Assembly: GCF_904846035.1 (NCBI RefSeq)
Contig: NZ_CAJGYT010000001.1
Span: forward strand, 682,001-746,000
Direction of reading: 5' to 3'
DNA: 64,000 nt
From: Psychrobacter aestuarii
GTDB taxonomy: Bacteria > Pseudomonadota > Gammaproteobacteria > Pseudomonadales > Moraxellaceae
This document shows, piece by piece, positions 28,529-37,809 of the stretch. Below the pieces are notes generated by a model, which made no database searches, was not told the origin of the DNA, and saw only the letters and a list, made by a program, of their open reading frames with translations. A program made the translations under genes and the position numbers. Numbering within the stretch: position 1 is the first letter of the stretch; each line of letters starts with the position of its first letter.

Positions 28529-29992
28529 ATGACAATCAATAATAATACCAATCGTTCAGATACCAGCCGCACAGTCACTCGCAGCGTGGCGGTCGCCATT
28601 ATCGGTGCAGGTACGGCAGGGCAAAATGCCTTTCGTCAAGCCAGCAAACAGACCGATGATATCGTGATTATCAATGACGGCTTTTGGACGACGACTTGTG
28701 CCACCGTTGGCTGTATGCCAAGCAAGCTGTTGATTGCCGCTGCCGACCGCGCGCATGAGGCAAAAACCGCAGACATCTTTGGCGTGCATGCCGAGGTTGA
28801 GATAGATGGCAAAGCGGTGATGGCACGGGTACAAGCAGAGCGCGACCATTTTGTCAGTTTTTCACAAAAACAGGTCAACGACTGGGACGATGATAAAAAA
28901 ATCGCAGGACAGGCGTGTATCAATGCTGATGGCAATATTGAAGTGAATGATGAGTGTATCGAGGCGCAGCACATCATCATTGCGACAGGCAGCTCGCCGT
29001 TCATTCCTGAGGGCTGGGCAGAGACGCTGGGTGACAGCCTGCTGACTTCGGACACGGTATTTGAGCTGCAAGATTTGCCTGCGTCTTTGGCAGTGGTCGG
29101 CGCAGGTGCAATCGGACTGGAGTTGGCGCAAGCCTTTGCCCGCCTTGGGGTTGAGGTCACCCTCTTTAACCGTGTAGGGCGTGTGGGCGGTCTCAAAGAC
29201 AAAGACGTCAATCAACAAGCCATCACTTGCTTGTCTAATGAGCTGACCCTTGAGCTTGACAGTAAAATCAATGAGGTCGCCTGCGACAGTCAGGACGGTA
29301 CACTGCGTGCCACCATTGATTACTGCGACCATCATGGCGAGCAAAAACAGTGGCAAGGCGAGCGCGTGTTGGTCGCTACAGGTCGCCGCAACAACATAGA
29401 GCGCCTTGGCGTCACCCATCTGGGTGTGAGCTTGGATGACAAAAACCGCCCGCAAGACTTGGATAAAAACACGGGGCGCATCGGTGATTTGAACGTCTAT
29501 ATCATCGGTGATGCCAACGCGCACCTGCCCATCTTGCACGTGGCAAGTGATGAAGGCTTTAGCGCGGGACATTCGGTATGCCTTAACGATGAGCAAAGCC
29601 ATTTGCGCCCGCCGTCCATCCCGCTGTCTATCGTATTTTGTGAACCACAAATCGCCACCGTCGGCATGTCGTTGCCCGAGATCGAAGCGCAGAATCTTGA
29701 ATATGTGATTGGCAAGGTCAACTTTAGCAATCAAGGGCGCAGCCGTATCATGGCGGTCAACTGCGGTAAGCTGCACATTTATGCATGTGCTAAGACGGAT
29801 AAAATCTTGGGCGCGTGCATGGCAGCACCCGATGGCGAGTACATTGCCCATATCTTAGCCATCGCCATCACCAATGAGATGAGCATTAAGACCTTGCTGG
29901 AGTCGCCTTTTTATCATCCGACCATTTTGGAGGGCTTACGCAGCGCCCTGCGCCACGCGCAAGAGCAGATGTCTATCCCGCACCAAAGCTGA
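28529..29992 (+). CDS. Dihydrolipoyl dehydrogenase-like flavoprotein
   Basis: This 487-aa class I pyridine nucleotide-disulfide oxidoreductase has an N-terminal FAD site (VAIIGAGTAGQNAF), the redox-active disulfide CATVGCMPSK, an NAD(P)-binding VVGAGAIGLELAQAF, VATGRRNN, the second FAD motif VYIIGDANA, and the C-terminal dimerisation region with the active-site His-Pro (FYHPTILEGLRSA). It is not next to a 2-oxoacid dehydrogenase operon and diverges in detail (TAGQ rather than GGG), so it may be an Lpd paralogue with another disulfide substrate. It is monocistronic. Confidence 0.85.
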   Translation: MTINNNTNRSDTSRTVTRSVAVAIIGAGTAGQNAFRQASKQTDDIVIINDGFWTTTCATVGCMPSKLLIAAADRAHEAKTADIFGVHAEVEIDGKAVMARVQAERDHFVSFSQKQVNDWDDDKKIAGQACINADGNIEVNDECIEAQHIIIATGSSPFIPEGWAETLGDSLLTSDTVFELQDLPASLAVVGAGAIGLELAQAFARLGVEVTLFNRVGRVGGLKDKDVNQQAITCLSNELTLELDSKINEVACDSQDGTLRATIDYCDHHGEQKQWQGERVLVATGRRNNIERLGVTHLGVSLDDKNRPQDLDKNTGRIGDLNVYIIGDANAHLPILHVASDEGFSAGHSVCLNDEQSHLRPPSIPLSIVFCEPQIATVGMSLPEIEAQNLEYVIGKVNFSNQGRSRIMAVNCGKLHIYACAKTDKILGACMAAPDGEYIAHILAIAITNEMSIKTLLESPFYHPTILEGLRSALRHAQEQMSIPHQS

Positions 29993-30079
29993 TGGCATCG
30001 TGGGCAGATAGGTATATACTAGGGACGTTGTATATACGTTGAATCACATACGCTAGGCAAAAGACAAACAGGGAAGCAA

Positions 30080-31246
30080 ATGGCTGGTATTACCGATTTT
30101 TTTCAAGAAATCATACAAGATTTGCATACCAGCTTGTATCTTGCGATTGGTGGCTCATTAGAAGAGGACTCGCGTGATTGGCAAACCCATGCGGTTGAGC
30201 TGACCAGCACAGGCATCAAAATCGTCATATTGCTGGCGGTGCTTGGCTTTGTCTATTGGCTTGCCAATTATGTGTTAAAGCACAACCACCGCCGCCTACA
30301 TTTTAATGAGCGCCGCGCCAAGATTGCACGCTCCTTTTTGCGCTATGTTTGGATTGTCGCCAGCCTGATTGCGGTCATGAGCCAGATCAATATTGAGCCT
30401 ACCACCATCAAGGCGACCGCCAAAGCGAGCATTTGGGCGGGTATTTATTATGTGCTGTGGACGTCCTCAGGGCACATCATCCACCGCGTACTGCAGCATT
30501 ATGGGCTGAGCGCCTCCATCGAGCAGCTGCTCAAAAACATCCTATCGGTTCTGATTTTAGTCCTAGGACTCGCCAGCGTGATGGCGCAGTTTGGCTTTGA
30601 TATCGTCTCACTGGTAGCGGGTCTGGGGATTGTCGGTTTGGCGGTGGGTTTTGCCGCACAGTCCACGCTTGCCAATTTTATCGCGGGCATTACCATTTTG
30701 CTTGAGCAGTCATTTCAGGTGGGCGATTGGATCAGTATCAGCGACCGTGAAGGACGTGTGGTGCTGATATCTTTGCGCACCACGCACATTCTGACCCGCG
30801 ACAACATCACGGTGATTATCCCGAACTCCAACGTTGCCTCCTCCGAGGTGATTAACCTGACTGCCAAAAACTTTGTGCGCTTTGACATTCGCGTGCGTAT
30901 CGCCTTTGAAGCCGATGTCGATGCCGCACGTGAGGTGATACTAAACACGCTAAAAGATACCGAAGCGGTACTGAGCCGTCCTGAATCCTCCGCGACGATT
31001 GCGGAGATTGGTGAGTATGGCGTGTATTTTATCGTGCGCTTTTGGGTCAAGCCCGCCTCTGTCGCCAGAATGCCGATTATCAAAGAAGGACTGTACGAAA
31101 ATATCAAGTCAGGCTTTGATACGGCGGGCATCTCTATCCCCTATCCGCACATGCGCTTATTGATGCCAAAAGACGTGGACTACCCCATCCACACCAAGCC
31201 CTTTGCCACCACCATGGAAGTGGTCAAAAAAGACGCCCCGCAGTAA
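30080..31246 (+). CDS. MscS family mechanosensitive channel
   Basis: This 388-aa membrane protein has four or five N-terminal segments, then the pore-lining helix and glycine/alanine-rich stretch (LGIVGLAVGFAAQSTLANFIAGI) and the MscS beta domain (SFQVGDWISISDREGRVVLISLRTT, IIPNSNVASSEVINLT), followed by a C-terminal alpha/beta domain. It should release solutes on hypo-osmotic shock. An AGGGAAG ribosome-binding site precedes the ATG. It is larger than E. coli MscS (286 aa) because of extra N-terminal segments. Confidence 0.92.
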   Translation: MAGITDFFQEIIQDLHTSLYLAIGGSLEEDSRDWQTHAVELTSTGIKIVILLAVLGFVYWLANYVLKHNHRRLHFNERRAKIARSFLRYVWIVASLIAVMSQINIEPTTIKATAKASIWAGIYYVLWTSSGHIIHRVLQHYGLSASIEQLLKNILSVLILVLGLASVMAQFGFDIVSLVAGLGIVGLAVGFAAQSTLANFIAGITILLEQSFQVGDWISISDREGRVVLISLRTTHILTRDNITVIIPNSNVASSEVINLTAKNFVRFDIRVRIAFEADVDAAREVILNTLKDTEAVLSRPESSATIAEIGEYGVYFIVRFWVKPASVARMPIIKEGLYENIKSGFDTAGISIPYPHMRLLMPKDVDYPIHTKPFATTMEVVKKDAPQ

Positions 31247-31421
31247 CCCTACCCACATCGCGCCCAAACCACGCCCAAATCCAGACCAAAGACGCGAGGC
31301 AGTATTACCTCGGTCAAGCGGTCTTGTGTCCCCCTATCGGTAAACAATTTGTGTTAAAATCACGGGTTAATTGAGTTTATTTTACCACCCCATTTATGCC
31401 GCCATTGGCACAGGTATTTGT

Positions 31422-33695
31422 ATGACAGACCCCCGCACGCCCCTATCTTCACTTGAGCTTATCATCACTTGTGCCGATGGCTTGGAGCTGCCGCTACAGA
31501 CCGAGCTTGCCAGCTTTGGTATTAGCAGCGAGATTAAAAGCACTGGTCGCCTTGCGATTACCGCAAGTCTGCGCGATTTGTACACCATTTGCTTGTGGTC
31601 GCGGGTGGCGTCACGGGTATTGATGCCGATTAAACGTCGCAATATCAATAAAGAATACGATGTCGCCGAGCAGCTGTATGGTCTAGCCAAGTCGGTCAAC
31701 TGGCTAGAGCAATTTTCGGTAGACGATACCTTTGCCATCCGTCTGTCGGTCGATAAGCGTGTGGCGGTCAATCAGCAGTTCGCTATGCTGCGTATCAAAG
31801 ACGCCATTGCCGATACCTTTAATGAAGCCAGCGGCAGCCGCCCCAATGTCGATAGCCGCAATCCTGACTTTGCGATTTTTGCGACGGTGAATGACAAGCA
31901 AGCCGAGCTGTATTTGGACTTGTCAGGCACCAGTTTGCACCGCCGTGGCTACCGCGTGGCGATGACCGAAGCACCCTTAAAAGAAAACCTTGCCGCCGCC
32001 CTACTCTATAGCGCAGGCTGGCACAAAAAGAACGAAGACGGCAGCCGATACTATGACACGCTGGTTGACCCGATGTGTGGCTCGGGCACGTTTTTGATTG
32101 AAGCTTTGCTTATGCACTGTGACTACGCGGTCGGTATCGATAAAGCGGCGCGTCAGTTTGGCTTTTATGCGTGGCAGCACCATGATGCCGAGTTGTGGAA
32201 CAGCTTGGTTGGAGATGCGCAAAGCCGCTTTGCCGCCGCCCTTGCCAAAGTACAAGAAAACCCTGAGTCCCTGCCAAACGTGCTGGGCTTTGATGCCGAT
32301 ATCGGCGCGATTATCGCCACGCAAAAAAACCTCCTTGCCGCAGGTCTGCACGATGTCGTCCCGCACATCACGCTAGAAAACCGCGCCCTTGTGCATTTAA
32401 GCCGTCAGTTGCGCCCCTTGGTGACAGCGGGCAGCATTAAGCGTCCGCTGATTATGACCAACCCGCCATACGGTGAGCGTCTGGGCGATGAGGCAATGAT
32501 TAAGCCTTTGTATCAAGCCTTAGCATTACAGCTGCAAGACAGCTTTGCAGGCAGCGGTATCGCACCAAAGCTTGGGGTACTTGCCGCGCATGTTGAGCAG
32601 GCGGATATTCTGCCGATTACTGAGCCTGAAACCCTGCGCTGCCACAACGGCGCGATTGTGGTCTATTTCCGCCACGGCACGCTACAGATGCGCCAAAATA
32701 TTCCGCTGATTGAGCGTTTTGAAAAACGTGAGATTGACAGCGAAGAGGCACAAGACTTTATCAATCGCTTGCAAAAAAACCTGCAACGCCTCAAAAAAAT
32801 AGCCATGAAGTCTGGCGTGACCAATCTGCGCATCTACGATGCCGACTTGCCTGACTTTAAAGTCGCGGTCGATGTCTATGGCGACTATGTCCACGTACAA
32901 GAATACGCGCCGCCAAAGAGCATTCCGCCAGAAACCGCCAAAAAACGCTTTAACCTTGCGCTGCTCGGTATCCGTGAAGTGCTCGGCGTCAACCGTGAGC
33001 AGGTGTTTATTAAGACCCGCGCGCGTCAATCGGGCAATGAGCAGTACAGCAAGCAAGGACAGGCGGACAAAAAAGGCAAGTTTCATATCGTTAAAGAAGA
33101 CAACGCCTATTTTTATGTCAACTTTACCGATTATCTGGACACAGGCTTGTTTATTGACCACCGTAACATGCGCGCGCGCATCAAGGCGGCAAGTGCCAAT
33201 CAGCGCGTATTAAACCTATTCGCCTATACCTGTACTGCCAGTACCCACGCGGCATTGGCGGGCGCAAGTCATGTCACGAGCGTCGATTTGTCACAAAACT
33301 ACCTCGACTGGGGCAAACAAAACTTTGTGTTAAACGGTATTGATATTGAGCGCCGTCATTATCAGTTCATCGCTGCCGACACCTTTGAGTGGATTAAAAA
33401 CAACACCGAGCAGTACGATGTGATTTTTATCGACCCGCCGACCTTTTCTAACTCGAAAAAGTTCCAAGGTACGTTCGATGTGCAGCGCGACCATGCGGCA
33501 CTGATTAACCGCGCGATGAACCGCCTCAGCTCAGACGGCGTGCTGTTTTTCTCAAACAACTTTACCCGCTTTGAGTTGGATGAGGGCTTGCGCCAGCGTT
33601 ATGACGTGATTGATATTACCGCCAAAACCATTGGCTTTGATTTTAATATCAAAAAACCGATTCACCAAAGCTTTGAGTTTCGTCATAAGGCGTAG
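31422..33695 (+). CDS. rlmL: Fused 23S rRNA methyltransferase RlmKL
   Basis: This 757-aa protein fuses two methyltransferases. The N-terminal THUMP domain and RlmL half (m2G2445) contain DPMCGSGTFLIEALL and the catalytic TNPPYGERLG. The C-terminal RlmK half (m7G2069) contains RVLNLFAYTCTASTHAALAGA and IFIDPPTFSNSK. The chosen ATG opens the protein just before LELIITCADGLELPLQTEL, where homology begins; the frame runs 17 codons further upstream from a TTG. It is followed by a clear terminator before the ter cluster. Confidence 0.94.
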   Translation: MTDPRTPLSSLELIITCADGLELPLQTELASFGISSEIKSTGRLAITASLRDLYTICLWSRVASRVLMPIKRRNINKEYDVAEQLYGLAKSVNWLEQFSVDDTFAIRLSVDKRVAVNQQFAMLRIKDAIADTFNEASGSRPNVDSRNPDFAIFATVNDKQAELYLDLSGTSLHRRGYRVAMTEAPLKENLAAALLYSAGWHKKNEDGSRYYDTLVDPMCGSGTFLIEALLMHCDYAVGIDKAARQFGFYAWQHHDAELWNSLVGDAQSRFAAALAKVQENPESLPNVLGFDADIGAIIATQKNLLAAGLHDVVPHITLENRALVHLSRQLRPLVTAGSIKRPLIMTNPPYGERLGDEAMIKPLYQALALQLQDSFAGSGIAPKLGVLAAHVEQADILPITEPETLRCHNGAIVVYFRHGTLQMRQNIPLIERFEKREIDSEEAQDFINRLQKNLQRLKKIAMKSGVTNLRIYDADLPDFKVAVDVYGDYVHVQEYAPPKSIPPETAKKRFNLALLGIREVLGVNREQVFIKTRARQSGNEQYSKQGQADKKGKFHIVKEDNAYFYVNFTDYLDTGLFIDHRNMRARIKAASANQRVLNLFAYTCTASTHAALAGASHVTSVDLSQNYLDWGKQNFVLNGIDIERRHYQFIAADTFEWIKNNTEQYDVIFIDPPTFSNSKKFQGTFDVQRDHAALINRAMNRLSSDGVLFFSNNFTRFELDEGLRQRYDVIDITAKTIGFDFNIKKPIHQSFEFRHKA

Positions 33696-33813
33696 TCACA
33701 AGGCATAGTCACGCGCGATACTGCCAAGTCTTCAAGCGATATTGACGGCAAAAAAAACGTTGCAAAAAGTACATTGCTTGGTAAATCAAAGTCATATATG
33801 TTACAAAGGATGG

Positions 33814-33845
33814 TGACCTAATCATTGCGTGATTGGGTCATTTTT
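33814..33845 (+). terminator. Terminator of rlmKL
   Basis: An 11-bp stem (33814-33824 with 33830-33840, one G-U pair) with loop TTGCG is followed by five T. It isolates the ter cluster from upstream transcription. Confidence 0.9.
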
Positions 33846-33854
33846 ATGATTTTT

Positions 33855-33860
33855 TATAAT
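33855..33860 (+). promoter_or_regulatory. Candidate -10 element of terD
   Basis: A consensus TATAAT lies 60 nt before the terD ATG. Only a poor -35 (TTGGGT, 16-nt spacer) overlaps the preceding terminator arm, so an activator or a different sigma factor may be involved. Confidence 0.35.
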
Positions 33861-33919
33861 AATATCGCAGTGCCTCGATACTGACGCTGATATTCATTCT
33901 AATAACAAAAGGGTTTTTT

Positions 33920-34495
33920 ATGGCTTTATCATTAAACAAAGGCGGCAACCTCTCATTAACCAAGACCGACCCCAACTTAACCAAACTGCTGGTCGGTTTG
34001 GGCTGGGATGAGCGCGCAACCTCGGGCGCGGAGTTTGACCTCGATGCCAGTGTATTTTTGCTCAGCAATGCAGGCAAGGTACGCGGCGACCATGATTTTA
34101 TTTTTTATAACCAATTAAAGTCTGACAATGGCGCGGTTGAGCATACTGGCGACAACCGTACTGGCGAAGGCGATGGTGACGATGAAGTCATCAAGGTGAA
34201 CCTCACCCAAGTACCGAGCGATGTGGACAAAATCGTGGTCACGGTCACCATTCACGAAGCCGCAGCACGTAACCAAAACTTCGGTCAAGTGGCGAATGCC
34301 TTTATCCGTGTGGTCAATGAAGAGACGGGCACGGAAGTGGTGCGCTTTGACTTGGCAGAAGACTACTCGGTTGAGACGGCGATGGTCTTTGGCGAGGTGT
34401 ATCGTCACAATGGCGAGTGGAAATTCCGCGCCGTTGGTCAAGGGTATTCAGGCGGCTTGCAGGCAATGTGTCATCAGTACGGCGTCGATATCTAA
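33920..34495 (+). CDS. terD: TerD family calcium-binding stress protein (TerD-like)
   Basis: This 191-aa TerD-domain protein starts [13 protein letters not shown] and has FDLDAS (39-44), the calcium-binding loop [13 protein letters not shown] (77-89) and [14 protein letters not shown] near the end. The C-terminal CHQYGVDI resembles the end of TerD more than TerE. TerD proteins bind Ca2+ and confer resistance to tellurite and other stresses by a mechanism that is not settled. It is the first gene of the ter island, behind its own -10 element. Confidence 0.9.
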   Translation: MALSLNKGGNLSLTKTDPNLTKLLVGLGWDERATSGAEFDLDASVFLLSNAGKVRGDHDFIFYNQLKSDNGAVEHTGDNRTGEGDGDDEVIKVNLTQVPSDVDKIVVTVTIHEAAARNQNFGQVANAFIRVVNEETGTEVVRFDLAEDYSVETAMVFGEVYRHNGEWKFRAVGQGYSGGLQAMCHQYGVDI

Positions 34496-34566
34496 AGCGC
34501 TTATCGCAGCGACTGCCGTCTGATGCACTATGTGATTGACGAGTATTTATCGTATTGTTTTTAATG

Positions 34567-34594
34567 ATTAAAGCGTGTTCGTTCACGCTTTAAT
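34567..34594 (+). terminator. Hairpin between terD and the DUF475 gene
   Basis: A perfect 11-bp stem (34567-34577 with 34584-34594) with loop TTCGTT is followed by TGGTTTTC. The U-tract is interrupted, so it may terminate only partly and lower expression of the downstream gene relative to terD. Confidence 0.6.
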
Positions 34595-34722
34595 TGGTTT
34601 TCTACTGCTCATCTGCTATACCCACTGCTGATTTTTTATGCGTTACTTGAGCCATTGAATCTGACAGTGCGCGGGTCTGAGTCTGACTCTCTCTCGTTTT
34701 ACACTCTCTTATAGGATATGTC

Positions 34723-35790
34723 ATGAGGCATTTTTATTTAGACTTTATCTTTACTGCGATTGCCCTGATTGTGGCATCGTGGTGGGGATATTCACATGGC
34801 GGCATGGGCGGACTGATTTCAGCGCTGTCTATCACCGCGATTTTGGCAGTGATGGAAATCTCGTTGTCGTTTGATAACGCGGTCGTCAATGCCTCGGTGC
34901 TTAAGCACTGGGATCATTTTTGGAAGATGATTTTCTTGACCGTCGGTATTTTGATTGCCGTCTTTGGTATGCGTTTGGTCTTCCCGATTGTCATTGTTGC
35001 CGTCACCGCCGATATGGGCATGATGGAAGTCATTAATTTGGCACTGTATGAGCCGACTGAGTATTCAGCAAAACTCATGGCGCACCATGCAGAGATTTCG
35101 GCATTTGGTGGTATTTTCTTGCTGCTGGTGTTCTTAAACTTTGTCTTTGATGACAAAGACGTGCACTGGTTTGAATGGTTAGAAAGCCGTCTTGCCAAGC
35201 TCGGTAAAGTCGATGCCATGAGTGTGTTTGTGGCGCTGATTGTGCTGATGATTGCGGTATCGCAGGCAGCGACCCAGCAAGCAAGTGCGGTATTAATCGC
35301 GGGCGTTTGGGGTATTTTGGTATACCTTGGCGTGCAGGTGGTCTCAGGTATGCTAGAAGGTGATCTTGAAGAAGATCTGGCAGCCGAGGAGTCAGGCAAT
35401 GCGGGTGCTGCGACCAGCGCGATTATGAAAGGCGGTATCATTGGTTTCTTATATCTAGAAGTCTTGGATGCATCGTTCAGCTTTGATGGGGTGATTGGCG
35501 CGTTTGCGATTACCAATGACGTGATTATCATCATGCTGGGTCTCGCGATTGGTGCGATGTTCGTGCGTTCGATGACCATCTTTTTGGTGGAAAAAGGCAC
35601 GCTTGATGAGTTTATTTATCTCGAGCACGGCGCGCATTATGCTATCGGCGCACTTGCCATCATCATGCTGCTGTCGGTCAAATTCCATGTCCCTGAGCTG
35701 ATTACGGGTCTTATCGGTATTGCCTTTATCGGTCTTGCATTGTGGGGCTCGCTCAAACATCGCAAGATGGAAGCGGCCAATATTGAATAG
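34723..35790 (+). CDS. DUF475/TerC-superfamily membrane protein
   Basis: This 355-aa integral membrane protein has eight or nine hydrophobic segments. Two acidic signature stretches, MEISLSFDNAVVNASVL (about 46-62) and LEVLDASFSFDGVIGAFA, are characteristic of the DUF475 branch of the TerC superfamily. TerC proteins are membrane partners of TerD proteins and are linked to metal-ion handling in the envelope. No ribosome-binding site stronger than TAGGATATGTC is seen before the ATG. It lies between terD and glsA, with hairpins on both sides. Confidence 0.87.
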   Translation: MRHFYLDFIFTAIALIVASWWGYSHGGMGGLISALSITAILAVMEISLSFDNAVVNASVLKHWDHFWKMIFLTVGILIAVFGMRLVFPIVIVAVTADMGMMEVINLALYEPTEYSAKLMAHHAEISAFGGIFLLLVFLNFVFDDKDVHWFEWLESRLAKLGKVDAMSVFVALIVLMIAVSQAATQQASAVLIAGVWGILVYLGVQVVSGMLEGDLEEDLAAEESGNAGAATSAIMKGGIIGFLYLEVLDASFSFDGVIGAFAITNDVIIIMLGLAIGAMFVRSMTIFLVEKGTLDEFIYLEHGAHYAIGALAIIMLLSVKFHVPELITGLIGIAFIGLALWGSLKHRKMEAANIE

Positions 35791-35817
35791 TGTCCAGTAA
35801 AATATAAGCACCCCAAG

Positions 35818-35850
35818 CAAGCCATCACTTTTGTGGTGGCTTGTTTTTTT
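35818..35850 (+). terminator. Terminator of the DUF475 gene
   Basis: An 11-bp stem (35818-35828 with 35833-35843, one G-U pair) closed by a TTTT loop is followed by seven T. It ends the terC-like transcript before glsA. Confidence 0.9.
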
Positions 35851-35928
35851 ATGCGCGTTTTTTGCGATTTTGCTGCCCTTAGCCGTAGATTCAGTTACAA
35901 TCGTGCGCATTCAATCACCAGTAATGCG

Positions 35929-36864
35929 ATGAGTGGTATGACTATGCAACACATTTTAAATAATATCGCCAAAGAGATGGCGCGTGAGACAGAGCGCGGC
36001 AAAGTCGCCGATTATATTCCGCAGCTCGCGCATGTCGATCCCAATCAGTTTGGTATTGCGGTGGCGACCCCTGATGGCAAGATGTATGCCGCAGGCGATG
36101 CCGACACGCTGTTTTCGATTCAGAGTATCTCAAAGGTATTCACCCTGACCATCGGTCTTGGCAAGCTTGGGGACGCGCTGTGGACGCACGTGGGGCGCGA
36201 GCCATCAGGCGATCCGTTCAACTCCATTATGATGCTCGAGCATGAGTCTGGACGCCCGCGCAACCCGTTTATCAATGCAGGGGCGATTGCGGTGGTTGAC
36301 GCCATCATGATGGGACACGAGCCAAAAGAGACGCTGGGCGAGATTTTGCAGTTTGTGCGCTTTATTGCCGATGACGATACCATCAGCTTTGACCACAAGG
36401 TTGCCGCCTCAGAGATGCAGCACAAAGACCGCAACGCATCGCTTGCCCACTTTATGAAGTCCTTTGGTCGCCTAAAGCATGATGTGGACAAGGTATTGGG
36501 CACCTATTTTCACCAGTGCTCGATTGCCATGAGCTGTCGCCAGCTGGCGCGTGCGGGGCTGTTTTTGGTATCCAATGGTGTCAATCATCACACAGGGGTG
36601 CGCGTGATTAATGCCCAGCGCTCACGGCGTATCAACTCACTGATGATGATGTGCGGGCATTATGATGGCTCGGGCGAGTTTGCTTATCGGGTCGGTTTGC
36701 CTGGCAAAAGTGGTGTTGGCGGCGGTATTTTGACCATCGCTCCAGGCAAAGGCTCTATAGCAGTGTGGTCGCCTGGACTTGACCATATTGGCAACTCCAG
36801 ACTGGGCTCTAAGGCGCTTGAGATGTTCGTTCAAGAGACGGGCTGGTCGGTGTTTGGGCACTAA
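35929..36864 (+). CDS. glsA: Glutaminase
   Basis: This protein of about 311 aa matches the serine-type glutaminase family (GlsA/GlsB) throughout: [22 protein letters not shown], the SxxK nucleophile motif [58 protein letters not shown] and [12 protein letters not shown]. It hydrolyses glutamine to glutamate and ammonia. Three in-frame ATGs lie close together (35929, 35938, 35944). GAGTGG sits 7 nt before the third, so that one may be used. It is flanked by DUF475 and terE genes, an unusual place; see findings. Confidence 0.94.
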   Translation: MSGMTMQHILNNIAKEMARETERGKVADYIPQLAHVDPNQFGIAVATPDGKMYAAGDADTLFSIQSISKVFTLTIGLGKLGDALWTHVGREPSGDPFNSIMMLEHESGRPRNPFINAGAIAVVDAIMMGHEPKETLGEILQFVRFIADDDTISFDHKVAASEMQHKDRNASLAHFMKSFGRLKHDVDKVLGTYFHQCSIAMSCRQLARAGLFLVSNGVNHHTGVRVINAQRSRRINSLMMMCGHYDGSGEFAYRVGLPGKSGVGGGILTIAPGKGSIAVWSPGLDHIGNSRLGSKALEMFVQETGWSVFGH

Positions 36865-36917
36865 CGTGTCGCTTGTTCATCGGTATATTACCAATGCGTA
36901 ACTGCACAAAATTCGCC

Positions 36918-36975
36918 TTGCGTCCCTACGCCACGCTTAGTATAGTAAAGTGTCACCTAAGCGATAACCCTTATC
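36918..36975 (+). promoter_or_regulatory. Candidate terE promoter and downstream dyad
   Basis: TTGCGT (36918-36923) and TATAGT (36941-36946) are separated by 17 nt, a good sigma-70 arrangement. Just past the inferred start lies a dyad GATAA-CCC-TTATC (36963-36975), placed where a repressor could act. The 5' leader to terE would be about 130 nt. Confidence 0.5.
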
Positions 36976-37080
36976 ACTTATCTGAGCGTATCGCGGCGGT
37001 GCAGATTGTACGATTTTGTGTTTTCGGGCGTAAGGGTTTGCCCTTTGTCCACTATTTAAATAACGATTAAGGATACAAAC

Positions 37081-37656
37081 ATGGCTATCAGCTTAACCAA
37101 AGGCGGTAACGTTAACCTATCAAAAGAAGCACCAGGCTTAACCAACATTACAGTTGGTCTGGGTTGGGATCCACGTGCCACCGACGGTCAAGATTTTGAT
37201 TTGGACGCGATTGGCTTTTTGCTCAACGATGCAGGCAAAGTGCGTCATGACCAAGACTTTATCTTTTTTAACAACCTAAAATCTGACAACGGCGCTGTTG
37301 AGCACACAGGCGACAACCGTACTGGCGAAGGCGACGGCGATGATGAAAAAATCAAAGTCAACCTAGCGAGCATCCCTGCAGATGTGAATAAAGTGGCCGT
37401 TTGCGCCATCATCTATGAAGGTCAAAGCCGCAACCAAAACTTCGGTCAAGTCGGTGACGCTTACATCCGTGTGGTCAATGACAATGGTAACAGCGAAATC
37501 GCGCGTTACGACCTATCAGAAGACGGCAGCACCGAGACGGCAATGATTTTTGGTGAATTGTACCGCCACAATGGCGACTGGAAATTCCGTGCCGTTGGTC
37601 AAGGTTTCAGCGGTGGTCTTGGTCCATTAGCGGCATCATACGGCGTTAACGTATAA
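37081..37656 (+). CDS. terE: TerD family calcium-binding stress protein (TerE-like)
   Basis: This 191-aa TerD-domain protein has the same plan as the first one: FDLDAI near 39-44, [13 protein letters not shown] near 77-89, [15 protein letters not shown], and [14 protein letters not shown]. The C-terminal [12 protein letters not shown] resembles TerE. An AAGGA ribosome-binding site stands before the ATG. The two proteins are clearly paralogues and keep long identical DNA stretches around the calcium loop. Confidence 0.9.
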   Translation: MAISLTKGGNVNLSKEAPGLTNITVGLGWDPRATDGQDFDLDAIGFLLNDAGKVRHDQDFIFFNNLKSDNGAVEHTGDNRTGEGDGDDEKIKVNLASIPADVNKVAVCAIIYEGQSRNQNFGQVGDAYIRVVNDNGNSEIARYDLSEDGSTETAMIFGELYRHNGDWKFRAVGQGFSGGLGPLAASYGVNV

Positions 37657-37743
37657 GTCTGACGCAACCACGCTGGCGCATAGGTATCCTACCTGTGTGC
37701 CACGCACCGAGATATTATGCGGTCGCAACGTGCGTATGCCGCA

Positions 37744-37769
37744 GGGCATAACTGCCCACGTTCTTTTTT
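37744..37769 (+). terminator. Possible weak terminator after terE
   Basis: GGGCA-TAAC-TGCCC (37744-37757) is followed 6 nt later by TTTTTT (37764-37769). The short stem and gap suggest attenuation at most, allowing read-through to the next ter genes. Confidence 0.4.
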
Positions 37770-37809
37770 ATTCCCTATCTAATTCGCTTGATATAAGGAT
37801 GGCGTACTT

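Noticed and set aside
28862..29851. 329-codon open frame antisense to the Lpd-like gene
   Set aside because: It lies wholly inside a gene with clear FAD, NAD and disulfide motifs and its product has no recognisable domain or ribosome-binding site.
35833..35928. Longer GlsA start
   Set aside because: The upstream part of the frame is the DUF475 terminator stem and does not match glutaminases.
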